Part shown: positions 42,365 to 52,197 of the stretch, in pieces
How positions within the stretch are numbered: the first letter of the stretch is position 1
Layout of the letters: each line of letters starts with the position of its first letter
Origin: Pseudobacter sp.
Lineage (GTDB): Bacteria; Bacteroidota; Bacteroidia; Chitinophagales; Chitinophagaceae
Direction: 5' to 3'
DNA length: 64,000 nt
NCBI GenBank assembly: GCA_017849455.1
Contig: JAFIGX010000004.1
Coordinates: 330,245 to 394,244 of the forward strand
Notes under the pieces: generated by a model
What the model was told of the DNA's origin: nothing
What the model saw: only the letters and a program-made list of their open reading frames with translations
The model's database searches: none
Position numbers and translations under genes: made by a program

Positions 42365-43721
42365 TCGCGATCCGGGCTCCTTCAAAGACCCATCAGGCTT
42401 TGTGTTCAAGGCAGATGGCATTGTTTACAGGCAGGTGAACCGGCGCTATGCTGCTGAATATGATCAGCTCATGGGTTCGGGCCTATACGATCTGCTCACC
42501 CGGAAAAAATTATTGATCGGCCATGAGGAAGTGGCATCCAATCTGACCGGCAGTGAAGACTGGTACAAAACATTGAAGCCGGACCAGCTCGATTATTTAT
42601 CATATCCTTATGAATGGAGCTTCGACCAGTTGAGAGATGCCGGCCTGCTCACCCTGGAGATCACCCGAAAGGCCATCGATCATGGCATGATACTCAAAGA
42701 CGCCACGCCTTTCAATGTTCAGTTCGTACATGGCGCCCCGTTATTCATCGACACGCTTTCATTCGATCTGTACGATACCTCCAAACCCTGGGTGGCTTAC
42801 CGGCAGTTCTGCGAATGCTTCCTTTTCCCTTTGTACCTGGGGCATTACCTGAAAACAGGCATGCAAAAGATCATGACCGGCTACTACGATGGTGTTCCGC
42901 TCCCACTTATGGTAAAGCTGCTGCCTTTCAAAAGCAGGTTCAATGCGGGTGTATGGCTGCATCTGTTCCTTCAGCATAAATTGGCTACCGGCAGGCAGCG
43001 CGAACAACCTGCCACCGGTTTCAGCAAACAGAAAATGGTCCACCTGCTCAGTCACCTGGAGAGTATCCTGCAAAAGTTACCTTCCCCCGCGGACAGCACC
43101 AGCGCCTGGAGCGATTACTATTCAACCAGCATCATCAGCCAGGATTATTTACATCATAAAGAATCCATCATCCGTGCCTGGCTGCAGGAGATCGATGCTG
43201 TAACTGTTCTCGATCTCGGCGCCAATGACGGCCATTTCTCCAGGATCCTTGCGGAAAAAGGCCGGCAGGTGATCGCTACGGATACCGACATACAATGTAT
43301 CAATAACCTTTACCTGTATACGAAAAAAAGCAAGACAGGCAATATACTGCCGCTGGTGGTGGATGCCTCCAATCCCTCCCCTGCCATTGGCTTCAGCAAC
43401 AGGGAGCGTTCATCTTTCCGGGAACGTATACAAACGGAACTGGTGATGGCGCTGGCTCTTGTGCATCACCTGGTGATCGGCCGGAATATCCCTTTGACTG
43501 CCCTGGCGGCCTGGCTTCGGGAGTTTGCCCCTCAACTGGTCATCGAGTTCGTGGGCAGGCAGGATGAGAAAGTGAAAGAAATGCTGCGAAACAGGAAAGA
43601 TATTTTCGACGATTATACTATTGAAGGATTCGAACACGCATTTTCGGCCTGCTTCGTCATCCTGAAAAAAGAGGCAGTGCCGCAAACAGACCGGGTGCTA
43701 TATTATATGAAAAGAAAATAA
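42339..43721 (+). CDS. NoeA-like SAM-dependent methyltransferase with kinase-like N-terminal part
   Basis: 460 residues. The C-terminal third is a class I methyltransferase: VLDLGANDGHFSRILAEKG near residue 290, then VIATDTD and MALALVHHLVIGRNIPL. The N-terminal ~200 residues include DHGMILKDATPFNVQFVHGAPLFIDTLSF, whose KDxxxxNVxF...FIDxxSF spacing resembles the catalytic and metal-binding loops of kinase-fold phosphotransferases. Related proteins are annotated as NoeA-like nodulation methyltransferases. The substrate is probably a glycolipid or saccharide, given the membrane sulfatase-fold gene seven bases downstream. Confidence 0.75.
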   Translation: MSKPMISYNRDPGSFKDPSGFVFKADGIVYRQVNRRYAAEYDQLMGSGLYDLLTRKKLLIGHEEVASNLTGSEDWYKTLKPDQLDYLSYPYEWSFDQLRDAGLLTLEITRKAIDHGMILKDATPFNVQFVHGAPLFIDTLSFDLYDTSKPWVAYRQFCECFLFPLYLGHYLKTGMQKIMTGYYDGVPLPLMVKLLPFKSRFNAGVWLHLFLQHKLATGRQREQPATGFSKQKMVHLLSHLESILQKLPSPADSTSAWSDYYSTSIISQDYLHHKESIIRAWLQEIDAVTVLDLGANDGHFSRILAEKGRQVIATDTDIQCINNLYLYTKKSKTGNILPLVVDASNPSPAIGFSNRERSSFRERIQTELVMALALVHHLVIGRNIPLTALAAWLREFAPQLVIEFVGRQDEKVKEMLRNRKDIFDDYTIEGFEHAFSACFVILKKEAVPQTDRVLYYMKRK

Positions 43722-43727
43722 CAGCCA

Positions 43728-45212
43728 ATGCGCCGTTTCAAGGACCAGCCTTACTTCCTCCTGCTGTTGCCCGTTTTTTTCGTACTGCATGGTTATGCGG
43801 AGCATTTCGCGTATATTGGTACTGGTGATATTCTAAAGCTGGTCTTTGTTTATTGCATTGCTTCCGTCATTTTGTATTTCCTGTCGTACCTCCTCTTCAG
43901 GGACCGTACCAGGGCCGCCCTTTTTGCCACCTCCTTGATGGCCTTCTATTTTTTCTTCGGCGCCATTTATGATTTCACGAAGGCCCATTCGCCGGTAAGG
44001 TTCCTGAATAAATACAGCGTGCTGTTAAGTATTTTCGCGTTGCTGATCATCGTTTTACTGATATATCTGATGCGAGCCAGGCATTCATTGAAACGCGTAA
44101 GTTTCTTTCTGAATGTTTTGCTTGTCATCTATATTGGAGTAGACCTTGTAACGATCGGCTGGAAATCTACACACCCGGAGAACGCCCCGGTATCTTCCCC
44201 CGATCTTGCAAAAGCCAATTCCTGGAAAATTCCCGATACCTGCCACAAGCCCGATATCTATTTCCTGCTCTTCGATGAATACACCAACTCGATCAGCCTG
44301 AAAAATATATTCGGATTCGATAACAGCAACTTCGACAGCACTCTCGTAGCGAACCGGTTTTACCTCGCCAGGCATAGCACCAGTAATTATTTCCGGACAG
44401 TGGCATCCATGGCTTCCACGCTCAACATGGATTATCTCGAAGAGATGAATAATAATAAGGAGATGACAAGGGATGATGTGCTCAGGTGCTTTACCCGCAT
44501 CCGCGAAAGCAGGGTAGCAAAATTTCTCGAGCTCAACGGGTACCAGGTCGTGAACCTTTCCATCTTCGACCTGGCAGGTAATCCGGCCCCGGTCAACCAG
44601 GGATTCCTGCCTACCAGGACCCGAATGATCACCGAAGGCACTTTGTTCTCCCGGCTGGCCAGGGATTTCGAATGGTGGATCACGATGCATGGGAGCATTG
44701 CCCATTTTTTTCCGGTGCATACGGTAGCGAAGCAGGATGCCAATAATCAATACCTGCTGCAACAGGTGAAAGAAGCTGCTTCGGTGAAACAACCACAGCC
44801 GCGTTTCATTTACAGTCATTTTATGTTGCCGCACCTGCCCTTCTTCCGGGACAGGTATGGTAATAAAAGGCCCGATAGCGTCCTGTCGGCAGAGGCCCTG
44901 AGCTGGAAGCCGCCCGCCAGCTCCTATCTCGAGTATGTTCTTTATACCAATGAAGAGATCAAAAAGCTGGTAAGCACCATTCACCAGCAAACGGATTCCT
45001 CCGCAGTGATGATCGTGATGTCGGACCATGGTTTCAGGGACCTGGATGATGCGCCACTCTTCAGTAACCTGAATGCTATCTATCTGCCCGGTCAACGATA
45101 TGGCCAGTTCTACGACAGCATCAGCAATGTGAACCAGTTCAGGGTACTTTTCAATACTTTGTTCGATCAGCATTTCCCCCTGCAAAAAGATACTTCCTGG
45201 TTCATACCATAA
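43728..45212 (+). CDS. Membrane-anchored sulfatase/phosphoethanolamine-transferase-fold hydrolase
   Basis: 494 residues. Five hydrophobic helices occupy residues 8-145, then a periplasmic alkaline-phosphatase-superfamily domain: PDIYFLLFDEYTNSISLKNIFG (first metal aspartate, nucleophile position near T/S in YTNS), FIYSHFMLPHLPFF and MIVMSDHGFRDLDDAPLF with the conserved DHG. The overall design is like LtaS and EptA enzymes, which move phosphoalcohols onto envelope glycans. Which group it moves is unknown. It closes the four-gene M42-small protein-methyltransferase-hydrolase unit. Confidence 0.82.
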   Translation: MRRFKDQPYFLLLLPVFFVLHGYAEHFAYIGTGDILKLVFVYCIASVILYFLSYLLFRDRTRAALFATSLMAFYFFFGAIYDFTKAHSPVRFLNKYSVLLSIFALLIIVLLIYLMRARHSLKRVSFFLNVLLVIYIGVDLVTIGWKSTHPENAPVSSPDLAKANSWKIPDTCHKPDIYFLLFDEYTNSISLKNIFGFDNSNFDSTLVANRFYLARHSTSNYFRTVASMASTLNMDYLEEMNNNKEMTRDDVLRCFTRIRESRVAKFLELNGYQVVNLSIFDLAGNPAPVNQGFLPTRTRMITEGTLFSRLARDFEWWITMHGSIAHFFPVHTVAKQDANNQYLLQQVKEAASVKQPQPRFIYSHFMLPHLPFFRDRYGNKRPDSVLSAEALSWKPPASSYLEYVLYTNEEIKKLVSTIHQQTDSSAVMIVMSDHGFRDLDDAPLFSNLNAIYLPGQRYGQFYDSISNVNQFRVLFNTLFDQHFPLQKDTSWFIP

Positions 45213-45374
45213 TAAGCAAACCAAACTTACATATTGCTGTTATCAGGATTTCCCGGCGCCTGTTCACCGGAATCCCCGAAACTTGGTAATATTGCGGCAG
45301 GATTCCTGTTAATAGCAGGGATGATATTAAAATCGAATGCACTATATTCGCCCTTGAAGCGTAAAAAAATTGAT

Positions 45375-46346
45375 ATGATCAGAAATGACTGGACAATTGC
45401 CGAGGTAGAGCAGATCTACAATACGCCACTGATGGAACTTATTTATCGTGCCGCAACAGTTCACCGTGAATACAATGATACGGGTGAAGTGCAGGTTTGC
45501 ACGCTCCTGTCGATCAAGACAGGAGGTTGTTCCGAAGACTGTGCCTATTGCCCGCAGGCTGCCCGATACAATACCGGTGTGAACGTTCAGGCATTGATGA
45601 AAAAAGAAGAAGTGCTGGAATATGCGCGGAAAGCAAAAGAGGCAGGCTCTACCCGTTTTTGTATGGGCGCCGCCTGGCGCGAAGTGCGGAACAACCGTGA
45701 TTTCGACCATGTACTTGACATGGTGAAAGGCGTCAATGAAATGGGAATGGAAGTTTGCTGCACACTGGGAATGCTTACGGAAGAACAGGCGCATAAACTG
45801 GCTGAAGCCGGGCTCTATGCCTATAATCATAACCTCGACACTTCTGCCGAGTACTATGGTGATATTATAACCACCCGTACATACGACGACCGCCTTCAAA
45901 CGCTCGACAATGTCCGCAAAGCAGGCGTATCGGTATGTTGCGGCGGTATTGTAGGGTTGGGAGAAACACATGAGGACAGGATCAAGATGCTGCATACACT
46001 CGCCACCCTTCCCGAGCATCCTGAAAGCGTGCCCGTGAATGCGCTGGTGCCGGTAAAAGGCACACCACTCGAACACAATGCCAAAGTAAATGTTTGGGAG
46101 ATGGTGAAGATGATCGCAACTGCCAGGATACTGATGCCTAAAGCGATGGTGCGACTGAGTGCCGGCAGAACAAGCATGAGCATCGCCGACCAGACACTTT
46201 GCTTTATGGCCGGCGCCAATTCGATCTTTGCCGGTGAAAAATTACTGACCACCCCCAATCCTACTTTTGAAGAAGACATGCAAATGTTCCAGATGCTGGG
46301 ACTGAAACCAAGGGAAGCTTTCAAGAATGAGAAGGAAATGGTGTAG
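45375..46346 (+). CDS. bioB: Biotin synthase
   Basis: 323 residues from ATG at 45375; the longer open frame of 47 codons has no homology. It inserts sulfur into dethiobiotin using SAM radicals. The radical SAM motif CSEDCAYC (C52, C56, C59) is exact for BioB, and the second cluster/substrate residues are seen in [55 protein letters not shown] and [26 protein letters not shown] carries the conserved arginine. Other bio genes are not in the window. It ends two bases from the convergent receiver gene. Confidence 0.96.
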   Translation: MIRNDWTIAEVEQIYNTPLMELIYRAATVHREYNDTGEVQVCTLLSIKTGGCSEDCAYCPQAARYNTGVNVQALMKKEEVLEYARKAKEAGSTRFCMGAAWREVRNNRDFDHVLDMVKGVNEMGMEVCCTLGMLTEEQAHKLAEAGLYAYNHNLDTSAEYYGDIITTRTYDDRLQTLDNVRKAGVSVCCGGIVGLGETHEDRIKMLHTLATLPEHPESVPVNALVPVKGTPLEHNAKVNVWEMVKMIATARILMPKAMVRLSAGRTSMSIADQTLCFMAGANSIFAGEKLLTTPNPTFEEDMQMFQMLGLKPREAFKNEKEMV

Positions 46347-46347
46347 A

Positions 46348-46770
46348 CTATTTTCTTACAACGGCCTCTCCCATAACTTCGGAAATCTCTTTACAGAAAT
46401 ACGACTGGCCCTGCATCACTTCCATGATGGCATGCACCATCTCTTCTCCGGACGAGTTTTTGGTAACGTAGCCGTTAGCGCCGGCCTGCATCAGGGCATT
46501 GACATAAGAAAAATCAGTATGAACAGAGATGCCGATGATCCGGACCTCATCGGAAAATTCGCGGATGGTCCTGGTGGCGTCGATACCGTTCATAGGCTCC
46601 ATATTGATATCCATGAGTACGATATCCGGTTGCAATACCCGGCATGCTTCCACCACGCGATAACCATTTTCACAGACAGCAATAACAGATAGTCGCTTGT
46701 CGCGGTTCAGCAAAAGCCTCCAGGCTTCACGGACCAGGCGATGGTCATCTGCTATCACGATCTTGATCAT
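46348..46770 (-). CDS. Stand-alone response-regulator receiver protein
   Basis: 140 residues. A NarL/LuxR-type receiver: D8 and D9 bind metal (IVIADDHRLVREAWRLLL), D54 in VLMDINMEPMNG is the phosphorylation site, and K in GYVTKNSSGEEM completes the acid pocket. The family normally continues with a LuxR-type HTH of about 60 residues; here the protein ends shortly after the receiver (GQSYFCKEISEVMGEAVVRK). Either it acts through protein contacts or it has lost its output domain. No kinase gene is adjacent. Confidence 0.88.
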   Translation of the reverse strand: MIKIVIADDHRLVREAWRLLLNRDKRLSVIAVCENGYRVVEACRVLQPDIVLMDINMEPMNGIDATRTIREFSDEVRIIGISVHTDFSYVNALMQAGANGYVTKNSSGEEMVHAIMEVMQGQSYFCKEISEVMGEAVVRK

Positions 46771-46895
46771 TGAACAAATTGATATTTATTATTGAACGTT
46801 CAAAAGGTCTTCCAAATTGACCAAAAAACTACATTAAATAACTTTAATTTCTCCAAAGTCAAGGGAAGTGGTTAATTAAGGTTAAGTGAAAACAA

Positions 46896-47966
46896 TTACC
46901 AACCTATCTTATTCCCCCATTTGCCCAATCCAAAATAATCGTTCAGTTTCAGGTTGAGCCCTAGCTGGTTGTAGGCCAGGTTACGTTGATAATAACTTCT
47001 TGCATAGCGCACCTGGATCTTCCTGAACAAAGCCCCTACTCCGAGCGAGAATCCATTGAGCCCATTGGCGGTGTTACCGATATTCAGTTCCTGCCTCCGA
47101 AGGTGATTGTAGCCCACGGTGAGCTCGATCTTATCGGTCACATAACATTGCACGGCCAGAACGATATGCCTGAAAACCTTGTCCAGGAAAAAATTCCCTC
47201 CTTTTCCATTTTGTTCGAACCCGTTCTCATTGTTGAAAAGGGTGTCCTGGTACCGGATGTCGAACTGATGCAAATGATGGGCCGTTAATGAAAATTGGAA
47301 GGGTGCTTTTGCCAGTCTTTTGGAAATACCCAGTTGCAGGTCGAAGGGGAGGTCATTTTTATCCGTTCCGGAATAACTGCTCAATTGTGTGCCCATATTC
47401 TTTGCCACCAGCGATACCTGTAAAAGTGAGGCAGTATCCTGGTACGTCATCCCCATGTCCATGGCCAGCCCGGCCGAGCGGTATTGTCCGTAATTGGATT
47501 GGATGAATTTAAGTGCTGCTCCATAGTGCCATCGTTCCATATATTGACGGCTGGCCGAAACCTGCACAACATAATCTACCGGTCTGAAACTGCCCAGGTT
47601 ATTACCGGCCATATCCGTTTCCGTCACCTGGCCATAATTGAAATAATTGATGCCTGCTGCGAAATTTGTCTTGATCGCCTCATTCCGGAACCCAACCAGG
47701 AAATGATAGTTCTTTATCCCGGCATAGAAAGCGTTGAACACGAAATCGGCCTGGGTATGCATGGTTGCCCTGAGCAGGGCGGGATTATTGAATACCAGTC
47801 CGATATCATCGGTCTGGTTGGAAATATTGATGCCTCCCAATCCGGTCAGTTGAGGCGTGTTCGGCAGTTTCAGGAAATTATACACGCTGGAGCCCCCGAT
47901 CGTTTGAGCGGCGCTATAAAAACCAATATGGAGAAGGGAGAACGATATGAGCAGGAGTTTTCGCAT
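46896..47966 (-). CDS. porQ: Type IX secretion system protein PorQ-like
   Basis: 356 residues with signal peptide (MRKLLLISFSLLHIGFYSAAQ). The opening of the mature protein, SSVYNFLKLPNTPQLTGLGGINISN, and DDIGLVFNNPALLRATMHTQADFVFNAFYAGIKNY are the PorQ/FadL-like barrel pattern; alternating strands continue to the C-terminal SYYQRNLAYNQLGLNLKLNDYFGLGKW. PorQ is an accessory outer-membrane protein of the Bacteroidota type IX system, involved in outer-membrane attachment of cargo. Assignment is from motif memory; other T9SS genes are not in the window. Confidence 0.75.
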   Translation of the reverse strand: MRKLLLISFSLLHIGFYSAAQTIGGSSVYNFLKLPNTPQLTGLGGINISNQTDDIGLVFNNPALLRATMHTQADFVFNAFYAGIKNYHFLVGFRNEAIKTNFAAGINYFNYGQVTETDMAGNNLGSFRPVDYVVQVSASRQYMERWHYGAALKFIQSNYGQYRSAGLAMDMGMTYQDTASLLQVSLVAKNMGTQLSSYSGTDKNDLPFDLQLGISKRLAKAPFQFSLTAHHLHQFDIRYQDTLFNNENGFEQNGKGGNFFLDKVFRHIVLAVQCYVTDKIELTVGYNHLRRQELNIGNTANGLNGFSLGVGALFRKIQVRYARSYYQRNLAYNQLGLNLKLNDYFGLGKWGNKIGW

Positions 47967-47982
47967 GCGGTTGAAGCCAACG

Positions 47983-48022
47983 AAAATAATAAAAAAAATT
48001 CCTCCATTGACATGGAGGAATT
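47983..48022 (-). terminator. Rho-independent terminator downstream of lon
   Basis: On the minus strand an 11-bp perfect stem (AATTCCTCCAT / ATGGAGGAATT, 47997-48007 with 48012-48022), four-base loop, followed by TTTTTTATTATTTTC. It lies 144 bp after the lon stop and just before the porQ start, insulating the two genes. Confidence 0.8.
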
Positions 48023-48165
48023 CCTTTAACCCTTAAAACAACCAACATGAAAAAATTTCAATTGATACTATACCTTTATAACATCATTAGACAGCTTTTG
48101 TTGAGCCATTCCTGAGTGAAAACCATTAAAATAACATTAAAATGACTTTTAATTAATAACCGGCG

Positions 48166-50568
48166 TTATACGAGCGCCAGTTCCAGCACCTGCTGCATGG
48201 TTTTGACGTAGTGGAATTTGAGCCCCTTGATGAAATTGGAATCTATTTCCTGAACATCTTTTTCGTTTTGCCAGCAGAGAATCACCTCTTTCAGTCCGGC
48301 CCTGCGGGCCGCCAGCACTTTTTCCTTGATGCCGCCAACAGGGAGCACCTGCCCACGGAGCGTGATCTCGCCTGTCATTGCCAGGTATGATTTAACGCGC
48401 CTTCCGGTAAGTGCCGATGCAATGGCTGTCATCATGGTCACCCCGGCACTGGGCCCGTCTTTGGGCACTGCTCCTTCGGGCACGTGTACATGGATGGTCC
48501 TTTTTTCGAATAGCGATGGTTCCAGTTCCAGCTTTTTGGCATTCGACTGCAGATAGGTAAGCGCAGTGGCTGCGCTTTCTTTCATGACATTGCCCAGGTT
48601 GCCCGTTAGTTTCAGCTCGCCTTTGCCTTCGCTCAGGCTGGTCTCCACGAATAGAATATCACCTCCTACGTAGGTCCATGCGAGCCCTACGGCCACTCCG
48701 GGCATATTGGCCACTTTGTACAGCTCATTACTATATCTGGGCTTACCCAGTATCTTCTCCACATCTTTCGAAGTGAGCACGGTCTTGACCCTGTTCTTGA
48801 TGGCATATTCCTTGGCTTCATAACGCATCACGGAGGCCAGCAACCGGTCCAGATCACGCACACCGCTTTCACGGGTGTAGTCCTGCACCACTTTCTCCAG
48901 CACTTTGTCCCCTATCCTGAAGTTGATCTCCTTCAATCCATGCGCGTCTTTTTGTTTGGGGACGAGATGCCGTTTGGCGATCTCGATCTTTTCCTCTACG
49001 GCATAACCGCTGAGATCGATGATCTCGAGACGGTCACGGAGCGCCGGTTGAATATTATTGATATTATTGGCGGTGGCAATGAACAGCACTTTGCTCAGGT
49101 CATATTCCAGTTCGAGATAATTATCATAGAAAGTGTGGTTCTGTTCAGGATCGAGCACTTCCAGTAATGCGGAAGAAGGGTCGCCCCGGAAATCGGCGCC
49201 CACTTTATCGATCTCATCCAGGATCATCACGGGATTGGATGATTTGATCTTCCTGAGCGATTGAATGATCCTGCCGGGCATGGCCCCGATATAGGTTTTG
49301 CGGTGACCGCGTATTTCACTTTCATCATGCAGGCCACCCAGGCTGATGCGTACATATTTGCGTTCAATGGCACTGGCGATGCTTCTGCCCAATGATGTTT
49401 TGCCGATGCCCGGAGGCCCTACGAAGCAAAGGATCGGGCTTTTCATATCGCCCTTCAGCTTCAGCACGGCGAGGTATTCCAGGATGCGCTCTTTCACTTT
49501 ACCCATACCATAATGGTCCTTGTCGAGCACTTTGCGTGCCTTCTTCAGATCGTAGAGGTCCTGGGTAAATTCGCCCCAGGGCAGATCGAGCATGAGGTCG
49601 AGGTGATTGTAGACTACTGAATAGTCGGGCGTGCTGGGATGCATCCTTTCGAGCTTCTCGATCCCTTTCTTGAACATCTCGCGGGCAGCTTCCGACCACC
49701 TTTTGGTCTCCCCCTTTTTTTGCATTTCCTTGATCTCACGTTCATTGGTATCGCCTCCCAGTTCTTCCCGGATACTCTTCATCTGCTGCTGAAGAAAATA
49801 TTCACGCTGTTGTTTGTCGAGCTCCGTTTTTGTTTTGGTGGTGACCTTGTTCTTCAGTTCTGCGAACTGCAATTCGCGCTGCAGCAATTGCATGAGCAGA
49901 TCAGCCCTCGCTTCGATATTGTTCAGCTCCAGCAATTTTTGTTTTTCTATCAACTCGGTGTTGAGGTTGCTGGAAATAAAGTGGATGAGGAAGGAAGGGT
50001 TTTCGATATTCTTTAAAATGATGGATGCTTCGGAAGGTATATTGGGTGATAGTTGGATGATCTGCGTGGCAAGTTCCTTGATATTGGCCACATAGGCTTC
50101 GAAGTCGTCCAGGCGGGGCCTTTCATCTTCTTCGAGCAGGGTCACCTGTGCTTTGAAATAGGGGTCATCAGAAAGGATGGCCGATACTTTGAAACGTCTT
50201 TTGCCCTGGATGATGACGGTAGTGCCGCCATCGGGCATTTTGATGAGTTTGATGATGCGGGCTACGGTCCCGATATCTTCCAGGTCACTGATGGTAGGGT
50301 CTTCTACTGTACTGTCTTTTTGTGCTACCACTCCCACCAACTTGTCAGCTTTGTAAGCATCGTTCACTGCCTTGATACTCTTATCACGCCCGACCGTGAT
50401 CGGCAATACCACACCGGGGAATAATACTGTATTGCGAAGCGGCAATAAGGGCAATTCTTCGGGGATCACGATATCCGCATTGTTGTCGCCTTCATTTTCG
50501 TTCAGGGGAATTATGGGAATAAAATCCATTTCATCTTCTGGTTGGAACAAGATATTTGGTTCTTTCAT
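48166..50568 (-). CDS. lon: ATP-dependent protease La
   Basis: 800 residues, the normal Lon length. N-terminal substrate domain ([23 protein letters not shown]), long coiled region ([17 protein letters not shown]), AAA+ ATPase with Walker A GPPGIGKT near residue 384 and Walker [10 protein letters not shown], then the protease domain. The catalytic serine is about S707 in DGPSAGV and the lysine about K748 in [14 protein letters not shown]. Lon degrades misfolded and regulatory proteins in the cytoplasm. Single transcription unit ended by the hairpin at 47.98-48.02 kb; divergent from doxX. Confidence 0.98.
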   Translation of the reverse strand: MKEPNILFQPEDEMDFIPIIPLNENEGDNNADIVIPEELPLLPLRNTVLFPGVVLPITVGRDKSIKAVNDAYKADKLVGVVAQKDSTVEDPTISDLEDIGTVARIIKLIKMPDGGTTVIIQGKRRFKVSAILSDDPYFKAQVTLLEEDERPRLDDFEAYVANIKELATQIIQLSPNIPSEASIILKNIENPSFLIHFISSNLNTELIEKQKLLELNNIEARADLLMQLLQRELQFAELKNKVTTKTKTELDKQQREYFLQQQMKSIREELGGDTNEREIKEMQKKGETKRWSEAAREMFKKGIEKLERMHPSTPDYSVVYNHLDLMLDLPWGEFTQDLYDLKKARKVLDKDHYGMGKVKERILEYLAVLKLKGDMKSPILCFVGPPGIGKTSLGRSIASAIERKYVRISLGGLHDESEIRGHRKTYIGAMPGRIIQSLRKIKSSNPVMILDEIDKVGADFRGDPSSALLEVLDPEQNHTFYDNYLELEYDLSKVLFIATANNINNIQPALRDRLEIIDLSGYAVEEKIEIAKRHLVPKQKDAHGLKEINFRIGDKVLEKVVQDYTRESGVRDLDRLLASVMRYEAKEYAIKNRVKTVLTSKDVEKILGKPRYSNELYKVANMPGVAVGLAWTYVGGDILFVETSLSEGKGELKLTGNLGNVMKESAATALTYLQSNAKKLELEPSLFEKRTIHVHVPEGAVPKDGPSAGVTMMTAIASALTGRRVKSYLAMTGEITLRGQVLPVGGIKEKVLAARRAGLKEVILCWQNEKDVQEIDSNFIKGLKFHYVKTMQQVLELALV

Positions 50569-50661
50569 TACTTCGGTTTATCAATGACAAAATAACACAC
50601 TCAATGTAAAATTCCTATGCTTTCTGAGGGAAAGCAATATAGGTCAAGTTTAATGCCAAGG

Positions 50662-50678
50662 GGCCGGCCAGGCCGGCC
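50662..50678. repeat. GGCCGGCC tandem palindrome between lon and doxX
   Basis: GGCCGGCCAGGCCGGCC is a duplicated 8-bp palindrome separated by one base, in otherwise A/T-rich intergenic DNA. It lies upstream of both divergent genes. It might be a binding site or a small GC hairpin; nothing else supports a role. Confidence 0.4.
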
Positions 50679-50849
50679 AGCAGGGAAAAAGGTCAAAAGG
50701 GCAGAAAATCGGGCTGGGCCAAAGTTAGGGAAATCGGTCTCTCCTTAACATGGATCAACGCTTTTTCTTATCATACCTCATTGGAGCAGGTAGTGTTCCG
50801 GTAGCAACTTTGCGGGAGATAAAAAATCAAAAGGTATAAAACTGATAGT

Positions 50850-51299
50850 ATGTTTAGCAAATTACTGGAAACAGAGAACAGTTATAGTTGGTTTATTCTG
50901 CGGGTTACATTGGGTATGGTAATGCTGGCGCATGGCCTTCAAAAATCAGTGGGACTTTTTGGTGGGTTCGGGTGGAAAAAGTCGATGGAATATTTTACAG
51001 GTTACGTTGGACTACCTTCCGTATTGGCGGCATTGGTGATCCTGATCGAATCGGTGGGTGCGGTGTTACTGATAGCAGGTTTTGCAGGCAGGATCAATGC
51101 TGCCCTGATCGGTATAGTGATGGTGGGGGCTTTCTTCATAGACCATAGCAAGAACGGGTTTTACATGAATTGGTTCAGCAACCAGAAAGGAGAAGGATAT
51201 GAGTTCGATCTCCTTTTCTGGGCAATTGCTCTTGTGCTGGTGATCAATGGTAGCGGAAAGTTTTCGGTAGACAGGTTGCTCACGGGAAGAGCTGAATAA
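50850..51299 (+). CDS. DoxX-family membrane protein
   Basis: 149 residues, four membrane helices. DoxX features: SWFILRVTLGMVMLAHGLQKSVGLFGGFGWKKSMEYF in the first part, VILIESVGAVLLIAGFAGRINAALIGIVM, and DLLFWAIALVLVINGSGKFSVDRLL at the end. The family includes the small subunit of a thiosulfate:quinone oxidoreductase and MhqP/CatD-like proteins of unclear function. Its own role is unknown. Followed directly by a GTTGA-type hairpin and a convergent barrel gene. Confidence 0.9.
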   Translation: MFSKLLETENSYSWFILRVTLGMVMLAHGLQKSVGLFGGFGWKKSMEYFTGYVGLPSVLAALVILIESVGAVLLIAGFAGRINAALIGIVMVGAFFIDHSKNGFYMNWFSNQKGEGYEFDLLFWAIALVLVINGSGKFSVDRLLTGRAE

Positions 51300-51300
51300 G

Positions 51301-51393
51301 TTGACAGGTTAATATGTTGAAAGGTTGATAAGGTGGTCTCCGAATATCGAAAATCCTCTTATCAACCTTTCAACCTGTAAACTTTTCAACCTT
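51301..51393. repeat. GTTGA-type long hairpin (copy at 51.3 kb)
   Basis: Perfect 16-bp arms TTGAAAGGTTGATAAG (51317-51332) and its reverse complement (51358-51373), 25-base loop containing TCTCCGAATATCGAAAATCC, with degenerate extra GTTGA/TCAAC words on both sides. It lies between the convergent doxX and barrel genes and fits a bidirectional terminator or 3'-end structure. It is clearly related to the copy at 52.1 kb. Confidence 0.85.
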
Positions 51394-51981
51394 CTAGATT
51401 ATTCTCACCCCAATATATACCTGGAATCCCTGGTTCTTCCATTTATTCGAATTGCCCACATCATTGATATCGTTCAGGCCAATTACATAGCGAGCGCCTG
51501 CTTTGAATTTGAGGAGGTTCAACTGCGCACCGGCCAGCAATGAGAAGTCGCCTTTCCTGAATGCTTCCTTTCCGTTTTGTAACAGGTTCTTATCCTGGTT
51601 CAGCAGGATCCCGAACTGCGGTCCTGCCTGGATAGAAAGCAGTTTTACGGGCCGGTAGCTGAGCAGTACGGGTATGCTCAGGTAATTCAACTTGCCTTTT
51701 ACATCGTTTACACCTCCGGGATAGACGGCATTGAAATCATTGCCGGTCCTGTAATTGGTCTGGTTCCACAACAGCTCCGGCTGAAGGCCCCATTGGCTGT
51801 TGAAGTTCAATTCAGCGAAAGCGCCGAGATTATAGCCGAATTTGAATTCATTATTGAATGACTTGCCATCTACTTTGAAAATATTCACGCCGCCTTTGAG
51901 GCCGAGGTGCAGCCCTTGTGCAAAGGCGCCTGTTGAAAGAAGGAATGCCGCTGATACTAAAACCAGGAGTTTCATTTTCAT
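51394..51981 (-). CDS. PorT-family outer-membrane beta-barrel protein, paralogue 1
   Basis: 195 residues with signal peptide (MKMKLLVLVSAAFLLSTGAFAQG). The mature part is an eight-strand-like barrel: GLHLGLKGGVNIFKVDGKSF, FKFGYNLGAFAELNF, WGLQPELLWNQTNYR, KLNYLSIPVLLSYRPVKLLSIQAGPQFGILLN, ending in FQVYIGVRII. This is the common Bacteroidota barrel family whose members mostly have no known function. The neighbouring gene at 52.2 kb has the same length and many identical blocks, so the pair arose by tandem duplication. Confidence 0.9.
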   Translation of the reverse strand: MKMKLLVLVSAAFLLSTGAFAQGLHLGLKGGVNIFKVDGKSFNNEFKFGYNLGAFAELNFNSQWGLQPELLWNQTNYRTGNDFNAVYPGGVNDVKGKLNYLSIPVLLSYRPVKLLSIQAGPQFGILLNQDKNLLQNGKEAFRKGDFSLLAGAQLNLLKFKAGARYVIGLNDINDVGNSNKWKNQGFQVYIGVRII

Positions 51982-52076
51982 ATATATAGATTTAATGGTT
52001 TGATAAAGAGATCAATCCGCTGCCAAGTTACCCAATCTTTTTTATCCTATGCAAAAGAGAGACCAGGGGGAATGTT

Positions 52077-52190
52077 AACAGGTTGATAAGTTTACAAGTT
52101 GAAAAGGGGATATCCGAATATCGGAGACCCCCTTTTCAACTTATCAACCTGTTAACTTATCAACTTGTAACCCTGTCAACTATTTTGGTT
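52077..52190. repeat. GTTGA-type long hairpin (copy at 52.1 kb)
   Basis: Outer arms AACAGGTTGATAAG (52077-52090) with 52140-52153, and inner arms GTTGAAAAGGGG (52098-52109) with 52129-52140, are exact. The central part contains ATATCCGAATATCGGAGAC, almost the same as the loop of the 51.3-kb copy. More TTATCAACTTGT-like words follow to 52180. It lies directly after barrel paralogue 2, just as the other copy follows paralogue 1. Confidence 0.85.
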
Positions 52191-52197
52191 CCCATCG

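Noticed and set aside
44085..45224. 379-codon minus-strand open frame
   Set aside because: Antisense to the sulfatase-fold gene, no recognisable domain, atypical composition.
45213..45374. Possible riboswitch or BirA operator before bioB
   Set aside because: No known biotin operator palindrome or riboswitch pattern could be recognised; only weak hairpins.
48048..48113. 21-codon frame (MKKFQLILYLYNIIRQLL) after the lon/porQ terminator
   Set aside because: Start context looks like a gene start, but the peptide is very short, has no partner and lies in lon 3' DNA; could be a remnant but cannot be supported.
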